Shown here in pieces: positions 24,806-33,530 of a stretch of DNA of 64,000 nt. The notes beneath the pieces were generated by a model. It was given only the letters and a program-made list of their open reading frames with translations, made no database searches and was not told where the DNA came from. The DNA is taken from positions 1,364,001 to 1,428,000 of the forward strand of contig CAVOXO010000001.1 of assembly GCA_963700425.1 (NCBI GenBank), written 5' to 3'. Within the stretch, counting starts at the first letter, position 1. Each line of letters opens with the position of its first letter. Source of the stretch: CAVOXO01 sp963700425 (lineage in GTDB: Bacteria > Actinomycetota > Acidimicrobiia > Acidimicrobiales > Microtrichaceae). Made by a program: the position numbers and the translations under genes.

Positions 24806-25795
24806 TCAGACGGTGTGATCGATCACGATCTTCCCGGTCTGCGCGCCCGACCGAACCCGTTCCACCGCCTCGGGGTAGCGATCGAGCGACACGACGTCGT
24901 CGATGACGACGGGCATGCCCTCGTCGATCATCGCGGTGACCGCGGCGAACTCGACATAGGACCCCAGGGTCGATCCGATGAGTTCGTGCTGACGGAAGAA
25001 CAGATGGGGAAGGCTCAGGTCGAGCCGAGACCCCGATGTTCCCCCACAGGTGACGAAACGGCCGCCCGGCACCAGAGCCGCGACCGCCGGTTCCCAGATG
25101 GCGGAGCCGATGGAATCCGCGACCACATCGACCTGAACGGGGTAGGGGCCCGAGCTGTCGAACGCCTCGGTGGCGCCCATCTGGAGGGCGGCCCGCCTCT
25201 TGTGGGGATCCCGACTCGTCGCGACCACATCGGCTCCCATGTGAATGGCGACATGGAGGAGGGCGGTGGCCACGCCGCCTCCGATCCCCGTCACCAGCAC
25301 TCTCTCCCCGGGGGCCAGTCGGGCTCGTCGCAGCATCCGGTAGGCGGTCAGGTACGCCGTGGGGTAGGCGGCGCATTCCGCCCAACTTCGGCTGGAGGGG
25401 CGCGACACCAGCGCGACGGCCGGAACGACCGCCCGCTCTCCATGCGCTCCCCACCGGTGCTCGCCGAACAGTTCGAGTGACGGGTCGAGGACCGAGTCGA
25501 TCCCCAGGGCCTCGGCGGCCTCCTCGGAGGTGATGGCGGTCGCGATGCACACCTCGTCGCCCACCACCCACTCCGTCACGGCGTCGCCCACCGCCTCGAC
25601 GACGCCGGCCCCGTCGGAACCGGGCACGTGGGGCAGGGCCTTCGGTCGCGGGCGACCGACGGTCATCCAGTGGTCGATGTGGTTGACGGCCGACGCCGTG
25701 ATGCCGACGACGACGTCACGCGGTCCGGGTTCGGGTTCGGGTACCTCGCCCCAGGAATAGCGTCCCGGAGACTCCGACAGATGCCACGCACGCAT
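24806..25795 (-). CDS. MDR-family alcohol dehydrogenase/quinone oxidoreductase
   Basis: Medium-chain reductase of 329 residues. The N-terminal GroES-like domain has HVPGSDGAGVVEAVG. The Rossmann domain begins at VLVTGIGGGVATALLHVA, followed by VVATSRDPHKR, the adenosine-phosphate-binding stretch that suggests NADPH. The structural zinc cysteines of classical alcohol dehydrogenases are missing, so a zinc-free quinone-oxidoreductase-like enzyme is more likely. The substrate is unknown. It begins with ATG 25795 and ends 21 bp before the M20 hydrolase gene. Confidence 0.87.
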   Translation of the reverse strand: MRAWHLSESPGRYSWGEVPEPEPGPRDVVVGITASAVNHIDHWMTVGRPRPKALPHVPGSDGAGVVEAVGDAVTEWVVGDEVCIATAITSEEAAEALGIDSVLDPSLELFGEHRWGAHGERAVVPAVALVSRPSSRSWAECAAYPTAYLTAYRMLRRARLAPGERVLVTGIGGGVATALLHVAIHMGADVVATSRDPHKRRAALQMGATEAFDSSGPYPVQVDVVADSIGSAIWEPAVAALVPGGRFVTCGGTSGSRLDLSLPHLFFRQHELIGSTLGSYVEFAAVTAMIDEGMPVVIDDVVSLDRYPEAVERVRSGAQTGKIVIDHTV

Positions 25796-25819
25796 CGCGT
25801 CAGGCTAAACGGTGGCGGT

Positions 25820-26398
25820 TCAGACGACGATCGTCATCTCGTCGGCGTGCACGGTGATGTCGAGCGAGCCGACGCGCCCACGTTCGACACCGTCGACGAA
25901 GAGGATGCGGGGCGGCGCGAACCTCGTCGTGAAGCGACGAACCCGCACCTGTTCCAGGCGTGGATGCGGAACGTGTGATCCGCTGGGAGCCCGCCGCCAC
26001 GCCTTCCATCGGTCGGCGGCGCGAAGCGAGCCGTCGGTGATGTCCACGATGCCGTCGTCGGGGTGAGCCCTAGGTCCGAGATTCCACCGTCCGAGGTGTG
26101 TCGAGTTCATGGCCACGACGAATCTGCCCGACCATCGCCTGCCCCGGGCGACCACATGGGCCGCGGCCCAGAACTCGCCGAGATCGGTCTGCACGTGCAA
26201 CAGATCGATCGGGAACTCGTGGGTCGCTCCGGAGGGCCGACCCCCCAACGACCTGAGCAGGTCGCCTCCTCTGACCACGACCCGTGCTGAGTGGTCGGTT
26301 TTCCATCGCTCGGTGATCTCGGCATCGGTCGTGGCCACGGATTCGTCACCCGTCAGGTCAGTGGGCCGACCCCATGTCTCGCCCTTCTTGATGGTCAT
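25820..26398 (-). CDS. Stand-alone diacylglycerol kinase C-terminal-like domain protein
   Basis: The 192 residues resemble only the second, beta-rich domain of YegS/DagK-type lipid kinases: FVVAMNSTHLGRWNLGPRAHPDDGIVDITD, then VRRFTTRFAPPRILFVDG. The catalytic GGDGT-containing first domain is absent, and there is no room for it, because the ATG overlaps the helY stop (ATGA). It cannot be a kinase alone; a lipid- or nucleotide-binding role is possible. Its constant translation with helY suggests a functional tie or simply shared expression. Confidence 0.65.
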   Translation of the reverse strand: MTIKKGETWGRPTDLTGDESVATTDAEITERWKTDHSARVVVRGGDLLRSLGGRPSGATHEFPIDLLHVQTDLGEFWAAAHVVARGRRWSGRFVVAMNSTHLGRWNLGPRAHPDDGIVDITDGSLRAADRWKAWRRAPSGSHVPHPRLEQVRVRRFTTRFAPPRILFVDGVERGRVGSLDITVHADEMTIVV

Positions 26399-29010
26399 GG
26401 TTCACCGCCCGTTGATCCGATGTCGACGGAATCGACCGCGACGACGCCCCGATGCAGTGCCTCTGCTGCGGCGGCCGCGGCGCGACGGGTGCCGGGGTCG
26501 TGGGCGACCTCCGCGATCTGACGCACCAGGTCGACGACCAGGCGGATGTTGCGGACGAAATCCCCGCCCGAGACGTCATCGTCGATGACCATCGCGAGCT
26601 CGCCTCCCTCCGCCCAGCGGTGCGCCGACGTGGCGAAGCCCTGATGGAGGGGCTTCTGACGCGGTAGACCGCGCTCCTTCTCCTGGGCCACCAACCGAGC
26701 GTTGATCTCCTCGAGCGCCGTGAAGCGGGCGGCGGCATCGTCGGTCGGCAGGGATCGGGTCGCGGTGTCGGACCGCCGTTCCTCGAAGGTCACCGAGGCA
26801 ACGAGGGCCGCGAGGGTTGACGGGTCGACTCCGTCGAACACGCCCTCGTGGAGCGCCAGTGCGACGAGCAGGTCGCGTTCGTGGTAGATGCGGGCGAGTG
26901 TCTCGCCCGAGGCCGTCAGTGACCAGTCCTCCACGGTGCCGAGGGATCTCATCAGGTCGACGATCCGTTCGAACCGGGTGACGATCGATCCGCTTCGTCG
27001 GCGTGCCGACGCTTCGGCCTTCGCGATCTGGTTCTCGAGACTGCGGCGTCGACCGAGTGCATCGAGATGGTCGTTCCGGCGAGGACACGAGTGGGTGGGA
27101 TGCGCGTCCCGTTCGGCCTCCAGAGGCGTGACCGATCCCGTGGCGGCCGTCTCACTCCTGGGCGGACCCAACGCCGCGACCGACGTGGCGACTCCGTCGA
27201 GAAAGGCCGGTGCGGACGGGGAATACGGTTCGGGCAACGCGATGGTGGCCACCGGTCGCGGAGGCGCGTCGAGGTCGTCGGGGCCGAGAGTGCGGGTGTC
27301 TCCGTCGGCGTCGACGCCTCGGACCCGCAGTACCCCTTTGCCCCGGTACGCCACCGAGATGACCGCGAGACGCTGCGGACGCGGCTCTGTATCCGGAGAC
27401 GTCTCGGGGCCGCAGGGGACGTCGATGACCTCGCCCGGACGCAACAGGCTCATCGCCTCCTCCAGCGACGATCGGTGGCGACGTCGTTGACGCCGTTCCG
27501 ATCGCACCCGGCGGCGCAGAGCGTCGTACGCCTCGTGATCCGCGACCGACCCGCAGTCGCAGTCCTCATCGAACTCGGTCTCCGCGAGGGTGTCGCGAAG
27601 ACGTGCCAATCGCCGTTCGTCGCCGACTGCCGACCGATCCGACTGGAACTGTGCGAACGACTGACCGAGCATCGAGAGCGCCTCGTCACGGTCGAAGCGC
27701 CGGATCAGCTGAGCAGCCATGTTGTATGTCGGCCTGAACGAGCTGTTCAACGGAAACGAGCGGCTGGCGGCCAGGGTCGACACCTCGTCGAAGGAGACGA
27801 AGGGTGACCACGTGACGATCGCGTAGCCGACGTCGTCGATCCCTCGCCGGCCGGCCCGTCCCGTGAACTGCGTGAACTGCGACGGAGAGAGGAACTCGTG
27901 GGTCTCCCCGTTGTACTTGGTCAGCTTGTCGATCACCACCGACCGGGCCGGCATGTTGATCCCGAGGGCGAGCGTCTCGGTGGCGAAGACGACCTTCACG
28001 AGACCTTCGACGAAGCATCGTTCGACGGCTTCTTTGAACGCCGGGATCATTCCGGCATGGTGGGTCGCGATCCCCCTCTCGACGCCTTCGGCCCACAGAC
28101 CGAAGTCCAGCACCTCCAGATCGGAATCCGACAGCCGCGATGTGGCCTCATCGAGGATGGCCCGGATCCTTTCCCGCTCGGTGGTGTCGGTGAGGCGGAT
28201 TCCCGCGTCGCGCGTGTGGGCGAGAGCCTCGTCGCAGCCCGCCCGGCTGAAGACGAAGTAGATCGCCGGCAGGAGGTCCTCCTCGGCCAGGCGTTCGACG
28301 CACTCGAGCTTGCGTGGCGTTCGGAAACGCCGTACCGGCTTGCCCGATCGACCCTTCTGGCGGTCAGGGTCGAACCGGAAGCCCTCGGCGTTGGGGCGTC
28401 CGTCGACGAGAATCGGCAGCAGATGGTCCTGGTCCGACGATCGGTCGCCCACGAGATACAGCGGGCGGAGTTCGACGGGCCGCTCCGTCTCGACGATCGT
28501 CGTCACGGGCCCCCGGACGGTCCGGATCCACTGCCCCAGCTCGTCGACGTTGGACACCGTCGCCGAGAGGCAGACGAGACGGATCTTCTCGGGAAGGCCG
28601 ATGATGACCTCCTCCCACACCGACCCCCGGTAGCGGTCCTCCAGGTAGTGCACCTCGTCGAGCACCACGGCGTGCACATCGTCGAGGTTCGGGGAGGCTG
28701 CGTACATCATGTTGCGGAGGACCTCTGTGGTCATGACGACGACGGAGGCGTGGGGACGTATGGAGTTGTCGCCGGTCAGCAGCCCGATTCCGTCGGGCCC
28801 GAGGCGGTGACACAGGTCGTTGAACTTCTGGTTCGAGAGCGCCTTGATCGGTGTGGTGTAGATCGTCCGGCCGCCGCTGTGGAGGGCCATGTCGATCGCC
28901 GCGTCCGCGACCACGGTCTTTCCGGCGCCGGTCGGGGCCGCCACGAGAACCGACTCCGAGCGGTCGAGCGCGGCGATCGCGTCGAGCTGAAAGGGGTCGA
29001 GCTCGAACAC
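26395..29010 (-). CDS. helY: HelY-type DEAD/DEAH-box (Ski2-like) helicase
   Basis: ATP-dependent superfamily 2 helicase of 871 residues, probably acting on RNA. Motifs in order: APTGAGKT (Walker A, near residue 25), TTPIKALSNQK (Ia), DEVH (II) in LDEVHYLEDRYRG, SATVSN (III), FATETLALGINMP (V), and QFTGRAGRRG (VI). A Ski2-like insertion and a C-terminal helical DSHCT-like domain follow. In mycobacteria helY also lies directly downstream of tatC; here the tatC stop is 6 bp upstream. The frame is unbroken, and the long plus-strand frame opposite is a codon-use artefact. Confidence 0.93.
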   Translation of the reverse strand: MFELDPFQLDAIAALDRSESVLVAAPTGAGKTVVADAAIDMALHSGGRTIYTTPIKALSNQKFNDLCHRLGPDGIGLLTGDNSIRPHASVVVMTTEVLRNMMYAASPNLDDVHAVVLDEVHYLEDRYRGSVWEEVIIGLPEKIRLVCLSATVSNVDELGQWIRTVRGPVTTIVETERPVELRPLYLVGDRSSDQDHLLPILVDGRPNAEGFRFDPDRQKGRSGKPVRRFRTPRKLECVERLAEEDLLPAIYFVFSRAGCDEALAHTRDAGIRLTDTTERERIRAILDEATSRLSDSDLEVLDFGLWAEGVERGIATHHAGMIPAFKEAVERCFVEGLVKVVFATETLALGINMPARSVVIDKLTKYNGETHEFLSPSQFTQFTGRAGRRGIDDVGYAIVTWSPFVSFDEVSTLAASRSFPLNSSFRPTYNMAAQLIRRFDRDEALSMLGQSFAQFQSDRSAVGDERRLARLRDTLAETEFDEDCDCGSVADHEAYDALRRRVRSERRQRRRHRSSLEEAMSLLRPGEVIDVPCGPETSPDTEPRPQRLAVISVAYRGKGVLRVRGVDADGDTRTLGPDDLDAPPRPVATIALPEPYSPSAPAFLDGVATSVAALGPPRSETAATGSVTPLEAERDAHPTHSCPRRNDHLDALGRRRSLENQIAKAEASARRRSGSIVTRFERIVDLMRSLGTVEDWSLTASGETLARIYHERDLLVALALHEGVFDGVDPSTLAALVASVTFEERRSDTATRSLPTDDAAARFTALEEINARLVAQEKERGLPRQKPLHQGFATSAHRWAEGGELAMVIDDDVSGGDFVRNIRLVVDLVRQIAEVAHDPGTRRAAAAAAEALHRGVVAVDSVDIGSTGGEP

Positions 29011-29016
29011 GCGGTG

Positions 29017-29793
29017 TCAGCTCCGCTTTCGGAGGAATGCCCGGCCGATCCAGATGGCGGCTTCGTAGAAGATCACCAGGGGGACCGACAGTGCGAGGAG
29101 GCTGATGGGGTCGCCTCCCGGCGTGATGATCGCGACCACCGTCACGATCCCGAGGATCGCGTGGCGCCGCTTCGAGGCGAGCTGTGCAGGGGTCACGATC
29201 CGCATCATCTGGGCGACCGCGAGGATCAGGGGGAACTCGAAGGCGACTCCGAATGCGATGATCATCACGACCAGCAATCGGAAGTAGGCATCCGCCTGGT
29301 TGAGGATGATCCCCTGCGCAGACTGATTGACGAACCACTGGAAGATCTTCTCCAACGACAGGAACGCCAGTGTTCCTCCCAGGGAGAACAGCACGACGGT
29401 TGTGCCGACGAAGGCTGCGGCGTACTTCTTCTCCTTGGCGTAGAGGGCCGGCGCGATGAATCGCCACAGCTGGTAAGCGATGACGGGGAGCGCTACGACC
29501 ATCCCCAGATAGCCCGACACTCTCAGGCGGAGCGAGAATCCGGCGGTCAGATCGGGATAGACCAGGTCGCAGTTGTTCTGGCTGGTTCCCACGATCGATT
29601 CGCAGTACGGGCGGGTCGCGAACTCGAAGATGGGGCCGTAGAACACGTACACGACGATCATCCCGACGAAAGTCGCGATGGCACAGATGATGACGCGGGA
29701 GCGCAGTTCGCGCAGGTGATCCATCAGGCTCATCTGCGCCGTCGGGTTCTCACTCTCCTTCCCTCTCGGGCGTTTCGGAGTCGCGGCCGTCAT
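29017..29793 (-). CDS. tatC: Sec-independent protein translocase TatC
   Basis: Integral membrane receptor of the twin-arginine export pathway, 258 residues with six membrane helices. Family hallmarks: LMDHLRELRSRVI at the N-terminus, FSLRLRVSGYLGMVVALPVIAYQLWRF in the first periplasmic/second helix region, and FGVAFEFPLIL. Its ATG (29793) overlaps the tatB stop (ATGA), which fixes the correct end of tatB. The PhoD phosphatase in this window is a likely cargo. Order tatB-tatC-helY matches mycobacteria. Confidence 0.96.
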   Translation of the reverse strand: MTAATPKRPRGKESENPTAQMSLMDHLRELRSRVIICAIATFVGMIVVYVFYGPIFEFATRPYCESIVGTSQNNCDLVYPDLTAGFSLRLRVSGYLGMVVALPVIAYQLWRFIAPALYAKEKKYAAAFVGTTVVLFSLGGTLAFLSLEKIFQWFVNQSAQGIILNQADAYFRLLVVMIIAFGVAFEFPLILAVAQMMRIVTPAQLASKRRHAILGIVTVVAIITPGGDPISLLALSVPLVIFYEAAIWIGRAFLRKRS

Positions 29794-30441
29794 GCCCCGC
29801 CCTCGTCGTCGTCGTCGGCCTCCGCGCCGGGTTCGGAACCCGTCACCTCGGGTGGACCCTCGGGGTCCGTCGTGCGGTCGATCGGAGCGTCGGAGTCCTC
29901 GTCGTCGTCGTCGGAGTCAGAACGGGATTCTGACTCGGGCTCGGGCTCCGCCACGGCCACGGCCACGGCCGCGGCATCGGTCTCGGGCTCGGTCTCGGGC
30001 GCGGTCTCGGTCTCGGGCTCGGTCTCGGGCTCGGTCTCGGGCTCGGCTTCGGTCTCGGGCTCGGCCGCGGCTTCGGTCTCGGGCTCGGGTTCGGCCGCGG
30101 CTTCGGTCGGTCTCCGGCACGGCCGCGGCTTCGTCGGCCGCGGCTTCGTCGGTTGCCGCGGTCTCCGCTGCCGTGACCAGCTCCGAGAGCTTCTTTCGAG
30201 GCTGGGCGACGAACTCGCCCACCTCGCGTATCGACTGCATCGCCGGATCATCCATGACATCGCGCATCTCACTCTGGAGATCGGCGGTCATCCTCCGGAC
30301 CGTGGCGAGCCACTGGCCGATGGTGCGGGCCACCTCGGGAAGGCGATCGGGCCCGAGGATGACGAGCGCGAGGAGAAGGACGAAGAACACTTCGCCACCG
30401 GTGAGGCTGTCGAAGAGACCGACAACTCCGGCCGCAGGCAT
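29790..30441 (-). pseudogene. tatB: tatB (Sec-independent translocase subunit), frame broken by a 4-bp duplication
   Basis: The N-terminal functional part is intact: one membrane helix (GGEVFFVLLLALVILGPDRLPEVA) with the Gly-Pro hinge, then an amphipathic helix to about residue 85. The acidic tail is then lost: after VPETD the frame runs into an Arg-rich stretch (SRGRTRARDRS) ending at 29917. At 30105-30112 GGTC is duplicated; without one copy the frame reads PETEAAAEPEPETE and ends at 29790, overlapping tatC ATG as expected, for 215 residues. ATG 30441 is the likely start; GTG 30450 is possible. Because the tail is variable in TatB, the broken form could still work. Error or mutation cannot be told apart here. 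Confidence 0.8.
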
Positions 30442-30486
30442 GAGGCTCACTCTACCGGCCGACCCGTGGCGGGCCGGTCGGCGCGA

Positions 30487-30816
30487 TCAGCGTTCGGTCA
30501 TCTCCGACAGGGTCGCGAACCACTGGTCGTCGACCATGAGGTCGTGGAAGTCGAGTACGTCATCGTGGGTGATGGGCGGTCCGAGCGGGCGCTCGACGAG
30601 CTCGGCGGGGAGTCTCCACTGCGTGCAACGGACGCCTGCGGCGACGAGTATGTCGATCACCTGATCGTCGGCGTTCTTCACCTCGGTCATCTGACAGATG
30701 GGGCACCGGAAGATGTAGGTACCGGCGTCGTTGTCGGCACAGATTCGAACCTGGAGATCGCGGGACCGGAGCTCCACATCTCCACATTCGCTGCAGGTCG
30801 CACGGATCAGGGCCAT
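30487..30816 (-). CDS. Zinc-ribbon protein of unknown function
   Basis: Soluble protein of 109 residues. Two CxxC pairs, TCSECGD at the N-terminus and FRCPICQ at about 40, form a probable zinc ribbon. The remainder is helical with LPAELVERPLGPPITHDDVLDFHDLM. The ATG at 30816 has GAGGAA about 8 nt upstream. Similar proteins occur near tat and proteasome genes in related genomes as far as I recall, but no function is known. It is the first gene of the run to tatB, tatC and helY. Confidence 0.8.
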   Translation of the reverse strand: MALIRATCSECGDVELRSRDLQVRICADNDAGTYIFRCPICQMTEVKNADDQVIDILVAAGVRCTQWRLPAELVERPLGPPITHDDVLDFHDLMVDDQWFATLSEMTER

Positions 30817-30955
30817 CGGGGTGTTCCTCGTTCGTCGTTGACTACCCCCAACACTTCGGCACATCGCGGGGCGTAGTTGAAAGTTTCGGCCGATTTGCCC
30901 ACGATGGCAGCGGCGCCGTCTGGATCGACCCCCGAGGGGTCGGCACAATGGGCCG

Positions 30956-31690
30956 ATGGACGATGCCATGACGCCCCGGCAGCGCCCTCTGATCGATCCG
31001 CCGATCCTCTTCGCACACCGTGGGGCCAGGGCACATGCGCCCGAGAACACCCTCGAGGCCTTCGAGGTGGCGATCTCGATGGGAGCGACCGGGCTCGAGA
31101 GCGATGTCTGGATCACCTCCGACGGCATCCCGGTGCTCGACCACGACGGGGTGGTGGGCAGGTGGCCACGCCGATCGATCGGCGAGTTGCCCCTGTCGGC
31201 ACTCCCCGACCACATCCCCACCTTGGAGGACGCCTACCGTCACGGGGCCGACCGAGTGCCGTTGTCACTCGACGTCAAGGATCCCGCGGCCATCGATGCG
31301 GTCGTGGCAGTCGCGACGGCGGCGGGCGCCGAGAGCCGGCTGTGGGCAGTCCACGAGGAGACCGGCGTGCTCGCCGAATGGCGCCGGCGGTTCCCCGACA
31401 TCCGTCTCGTGAACTCGACGTTCATCGGTCACATGAACGGTGGCCCGGAGCGTTGTGCGGCCGAGCTCAGGTCCGCCGGAATCACCGGCGTCAACCTTCA
31501 CGGATCGGAGTGGACCGGAGGGCTCAGCGCGCTGTTCCACCGTTTCGGTCTCCACGCCTTCGGATGGGATGCCCAGCACACCCATCAGGTCGTGAGGCTG
31601 CTCCACATCGGTCTCGACGGGGTCTTCAGCGATCATGTCGACCGCCTGTGCGAGGCACGACTCGAGCTGTCAGAGCCCACCGATACGTGA
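30956..31690 (+). CDS. Glycerophosphodiester phosphodiesterase
   Basis: GDPD-family TIM-barrel enzyme of 244 residues that releases glycerol-3-phosphate from glycerophosphodiesters. Motifs: FAHRGARAHAPENTLEAF with the catalytic His-Arg and metal-binding Glu, GATGLESDVWITSDG, and VLDHDGVVGR with the second catalytic His. There is no signal peptide, so cytoplasmic, like UgpQ. It is the only plus-strand gene inside this minus-strand block, and its last 21 bp overlap the end of the second signal peptidase gene. Confidence 0.93.
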   Translation: MDDAMTPRQRPLIDPPILFAHRGARAHAPENTLEAFEVAISMGATGLESDVWITSDGIPVLDHDGVVGRWPRRSIGELPLSALPDHIPTLEDAYRHGADRVPLSLDVKDPAAIDAVVAVATAAGAESRLWAVHEETGVLAEWRRRFPDIRLVNSTFIGHMNGGPERCAAELRSAGITGVNLHGSEWTGGLSALFHRFGLHAFGWDAQHTHQVVRLLHIGLDGVFSDHVDRLCEARLELSEPTDT

Positions 31691-32281
31691 CACGGGCCAG
31701 AAGCGGACGAATGCCCGCCCCACGACGTCGTCCTCGGGAATGGTGCCAAAGCTGCGGCCGTCGAGTGACTGGGACCGGTTGTCGCCCAGTACGAGCAACT
31801 CGTCGGCCGGCACCGTGACGGGTTCGTCGAAGTTGGTGAACGTCCCGTCGGGGAGATAGTCCTCGTCGATCTCGCGTCCGTCGACCACGACGGTCCCGTC
31901 CGCGGCGTCGATCGTCTCGCCCGGAAGTCCGATGACGCGCTTGATGAGGACGTCGGGGTCGTCCGGCGACGTCTTGGGGTCGTTCGCAGGCCGCTGGAAC
32001 ACCACGATGTCACCGCGCCCGGGGTCGCGACTGAGCTTCGAGACGAGGACGTAGTCTCCGACGTCGAGGTTGGGGACCATCGACTCCGAGGGAATGGAAT
32101 ACGCCTGGAAGACGAACGTCCGGATGAGAACGGTCAGGGCCACCGCCACGAGCACCGTGGCGACCCACCCGCCGATGTTGGCGGCCGTGGACGGTGCGTC
32201 GTCCTCGTCCACGTATCGGGCGGCTTCGGCGGGATCGTCCCAGTCCGACGAGGGTTCGGTGTCGGCCTCGTCCACCGTCAC
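31670..32281 (-). CDS. lepB: Signal peptidase I (second of tandem pair)
   Basis: Membrane serine protease that removes signal peptides on the outer face of the membrane; 203 residues. One membrane helix (GGWVATVLVAVALTVLIRTFVF) precedes the catalytic Ser box YSIPSESMVPNL. The lysine box VLIKRVIGLPGE and the C-terminal LGDNRSQSLDGRSFG complete the S26 pattern. GTG 32281 overlaps the stop of the first signal peptidase (GTGA) and is preferred to the in-frame ATG at 32308. Confidence 0.93.
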   Translation of the reverse strand: MTVDEADTEPSSDWDDPAEAARYVDEDDAPSTAANIGGWVATVLVAVALTVLIRTFVFQAYSIPSESMVPNLDVGDYVLVSKLSRDPGRGDIVVFQRPANDPKTSPDDPDVLIKRVIGLPGETIDAADGTVVVDGREIDEDYLPDGTFTNFDEPVTVPADELLVLGDNRSQSLDGRSFGTIPEDDVVGRAFVRFWPVSRIGGL

Positions 32282-33471
32282 AGCATTCCAAACCGGCCGA
32301 CGGGCCACACAATCGTCGTGGCTCGCCCCACGATCGTGTCGTCGTCGATCGGTCCGAAGTAGCGCCCGTCATGCGACCGCTCGCGGTTGTCACCCAGGAC
32401 GAACACGTACCCGGCCGGCACGACGATTGATTCGGGCAGGTTGTTGGTGATGGTGCCGGCGGCGAGGTACGCCTCATCGACGGGGACGTCGTTGACGTAC
32501 AACATGCCCTCGCGCTCGGAGACGACGTCACCGGGCAGGCCGACCACCCGCTTGATGAGCAGCTCGGGAACCGACGCGGGGTCGGAGGCCGAGCGTTCGG
32601 GGTTGTCGAAGACCACGACGTCGCCGCGACCGACGTCTCCGGCGATCGTGTAGGACAGCTTGTTGACGATGACCCGGTCCCCCGACTCGAGCGTCGGAGC
32701 CATCGATTCGGAGGGGATCTCGTAGATCCGGAAGGCGAAGGCCTGGACCAGCAGGGCCAGCCCCAACGCCGCCCCGACGATCAGGGCCCACTCGGCGACG
32801 GATCGGACGACCGTCGGCGCATCGTCATCAGCGGCCTCCCTGCTGCGGGCCGATCGTTCGATGACGATGACCCGGGGAGGGTCCGGTGCGCGGCCTCCCG
32901 TGCTCGCCTCCAGCTCTGCTCTCGGCTCGACAGGGAGCGGGCGCCCCTGCCGAGGCTGGTCCACCCGGTCCGGCCCCGGCAGATCGGGTTCGGTCGTGCC
33001 GGCGGGTTCGTCGGTGTCCCACGGCAGCGAGCTCATGAGATCCGCCGCCCACCCGAGGGGTCGATCGTCGTGACCCCCGGGCGGCATCGACTGTGAGGTC
33101 GGAGCGTCCTCCCCGGTGGTCCGGCCGGCGCTCTCCGCGGCCGACGCGCCCTCCGAGGTGTTCTCGTCGTCGGCGAGTTCGATCACATCCTCGTCGACGG
33201 GTGCATCGTGGGGACGGGCGCGGGCTGCGTTCGTCGCGGGGGGAAAGGGCGCCGGTCGGGTGGGCACGTGCGCACCCACGGGGGCAACGGCAGTGTCGCC
33301 ATTGGGCGGTGCGGTGTCCGAACGCGTCGGAGGTGCCGAGATGTAGCGGTGAACCGGCGCCGTTCGGCTGCGCGCGACCGTCAGATCGACATCGCCGAGG
33401 AGGGATGCCGCGAGGGATCTGCCCACGTCTTCCATGGGCGTCTCGTCGACGACCCTCACGTCTCCAGGCAC
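32278..33471 (-). CDS. lepB: Signal peptidase I with long disordered N-terminal extension (first of tandem pair)
   Basis: This paralogue of the downstream gene has 397 residues. The first 225 are low-complexity, Pro- and acid-rich, and presumably cytoplasmic (for example DEDVIELADDENTSEG). Then come one membrane helix (SVAEWALIVGAALGLALLVQAF), the Ser box YEIPSESMAPTL, the Lys box LLIKRVVGLPGD, and LGDNRERSHDGRYFG. All catalytic residues are present. The extension is unusual for LepB and could recruit partners. The GTG start at 33471 is tentative; a GTG a few codons later would change little. Confidence 0.9.
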   Translation of the reverse strand: MPGDVRVVDETPMEDVGRSLAASLLGDVDLTVARSRTAPVHRYISAPPTRSDTAPPNGDTAVAPVGAHVPTRPAPFPPATNAARARPHDAPVDEDVIELADDENTSEGASAAESAGRTTGEDAPTSQSMPPGGHDDRPLGWAADLMSSLPWDTDEPAGTTEPDLPGPDRVDQPRQGRPLPVEPRAELEASTGGRAPDPPRVIVIERSARSREAADDDAPTVVRSVAEWALIVGAALGLALLVQAFAFRIYEIPSESMAPTLESGDRVIVNKLSYTIAGDVGRGDVVVFDNPERSASDPASVPELLIKRVVGLPGDVVSEREGMLYVNDVPVDEAYLAAGTITNNLPESIVVPAGYVFVLGDNRERSHDGRYFGPIDDDTIVGRATTIVWPVGRFGML

Positions 33472-33530
33472 CCGGACAGGCTAACGGCGCCTCCGTCCGA
33501 TGGGACGCGGCTCGCTGCCTCGCGGCGTGG

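Noticed and set aside
27898..30876. 992-codon plus-strand open frame
   Set aside because: It runs antisense to helY, tatC and tatB, which have clear family motifs; long antisense frames are expected at this GC content.
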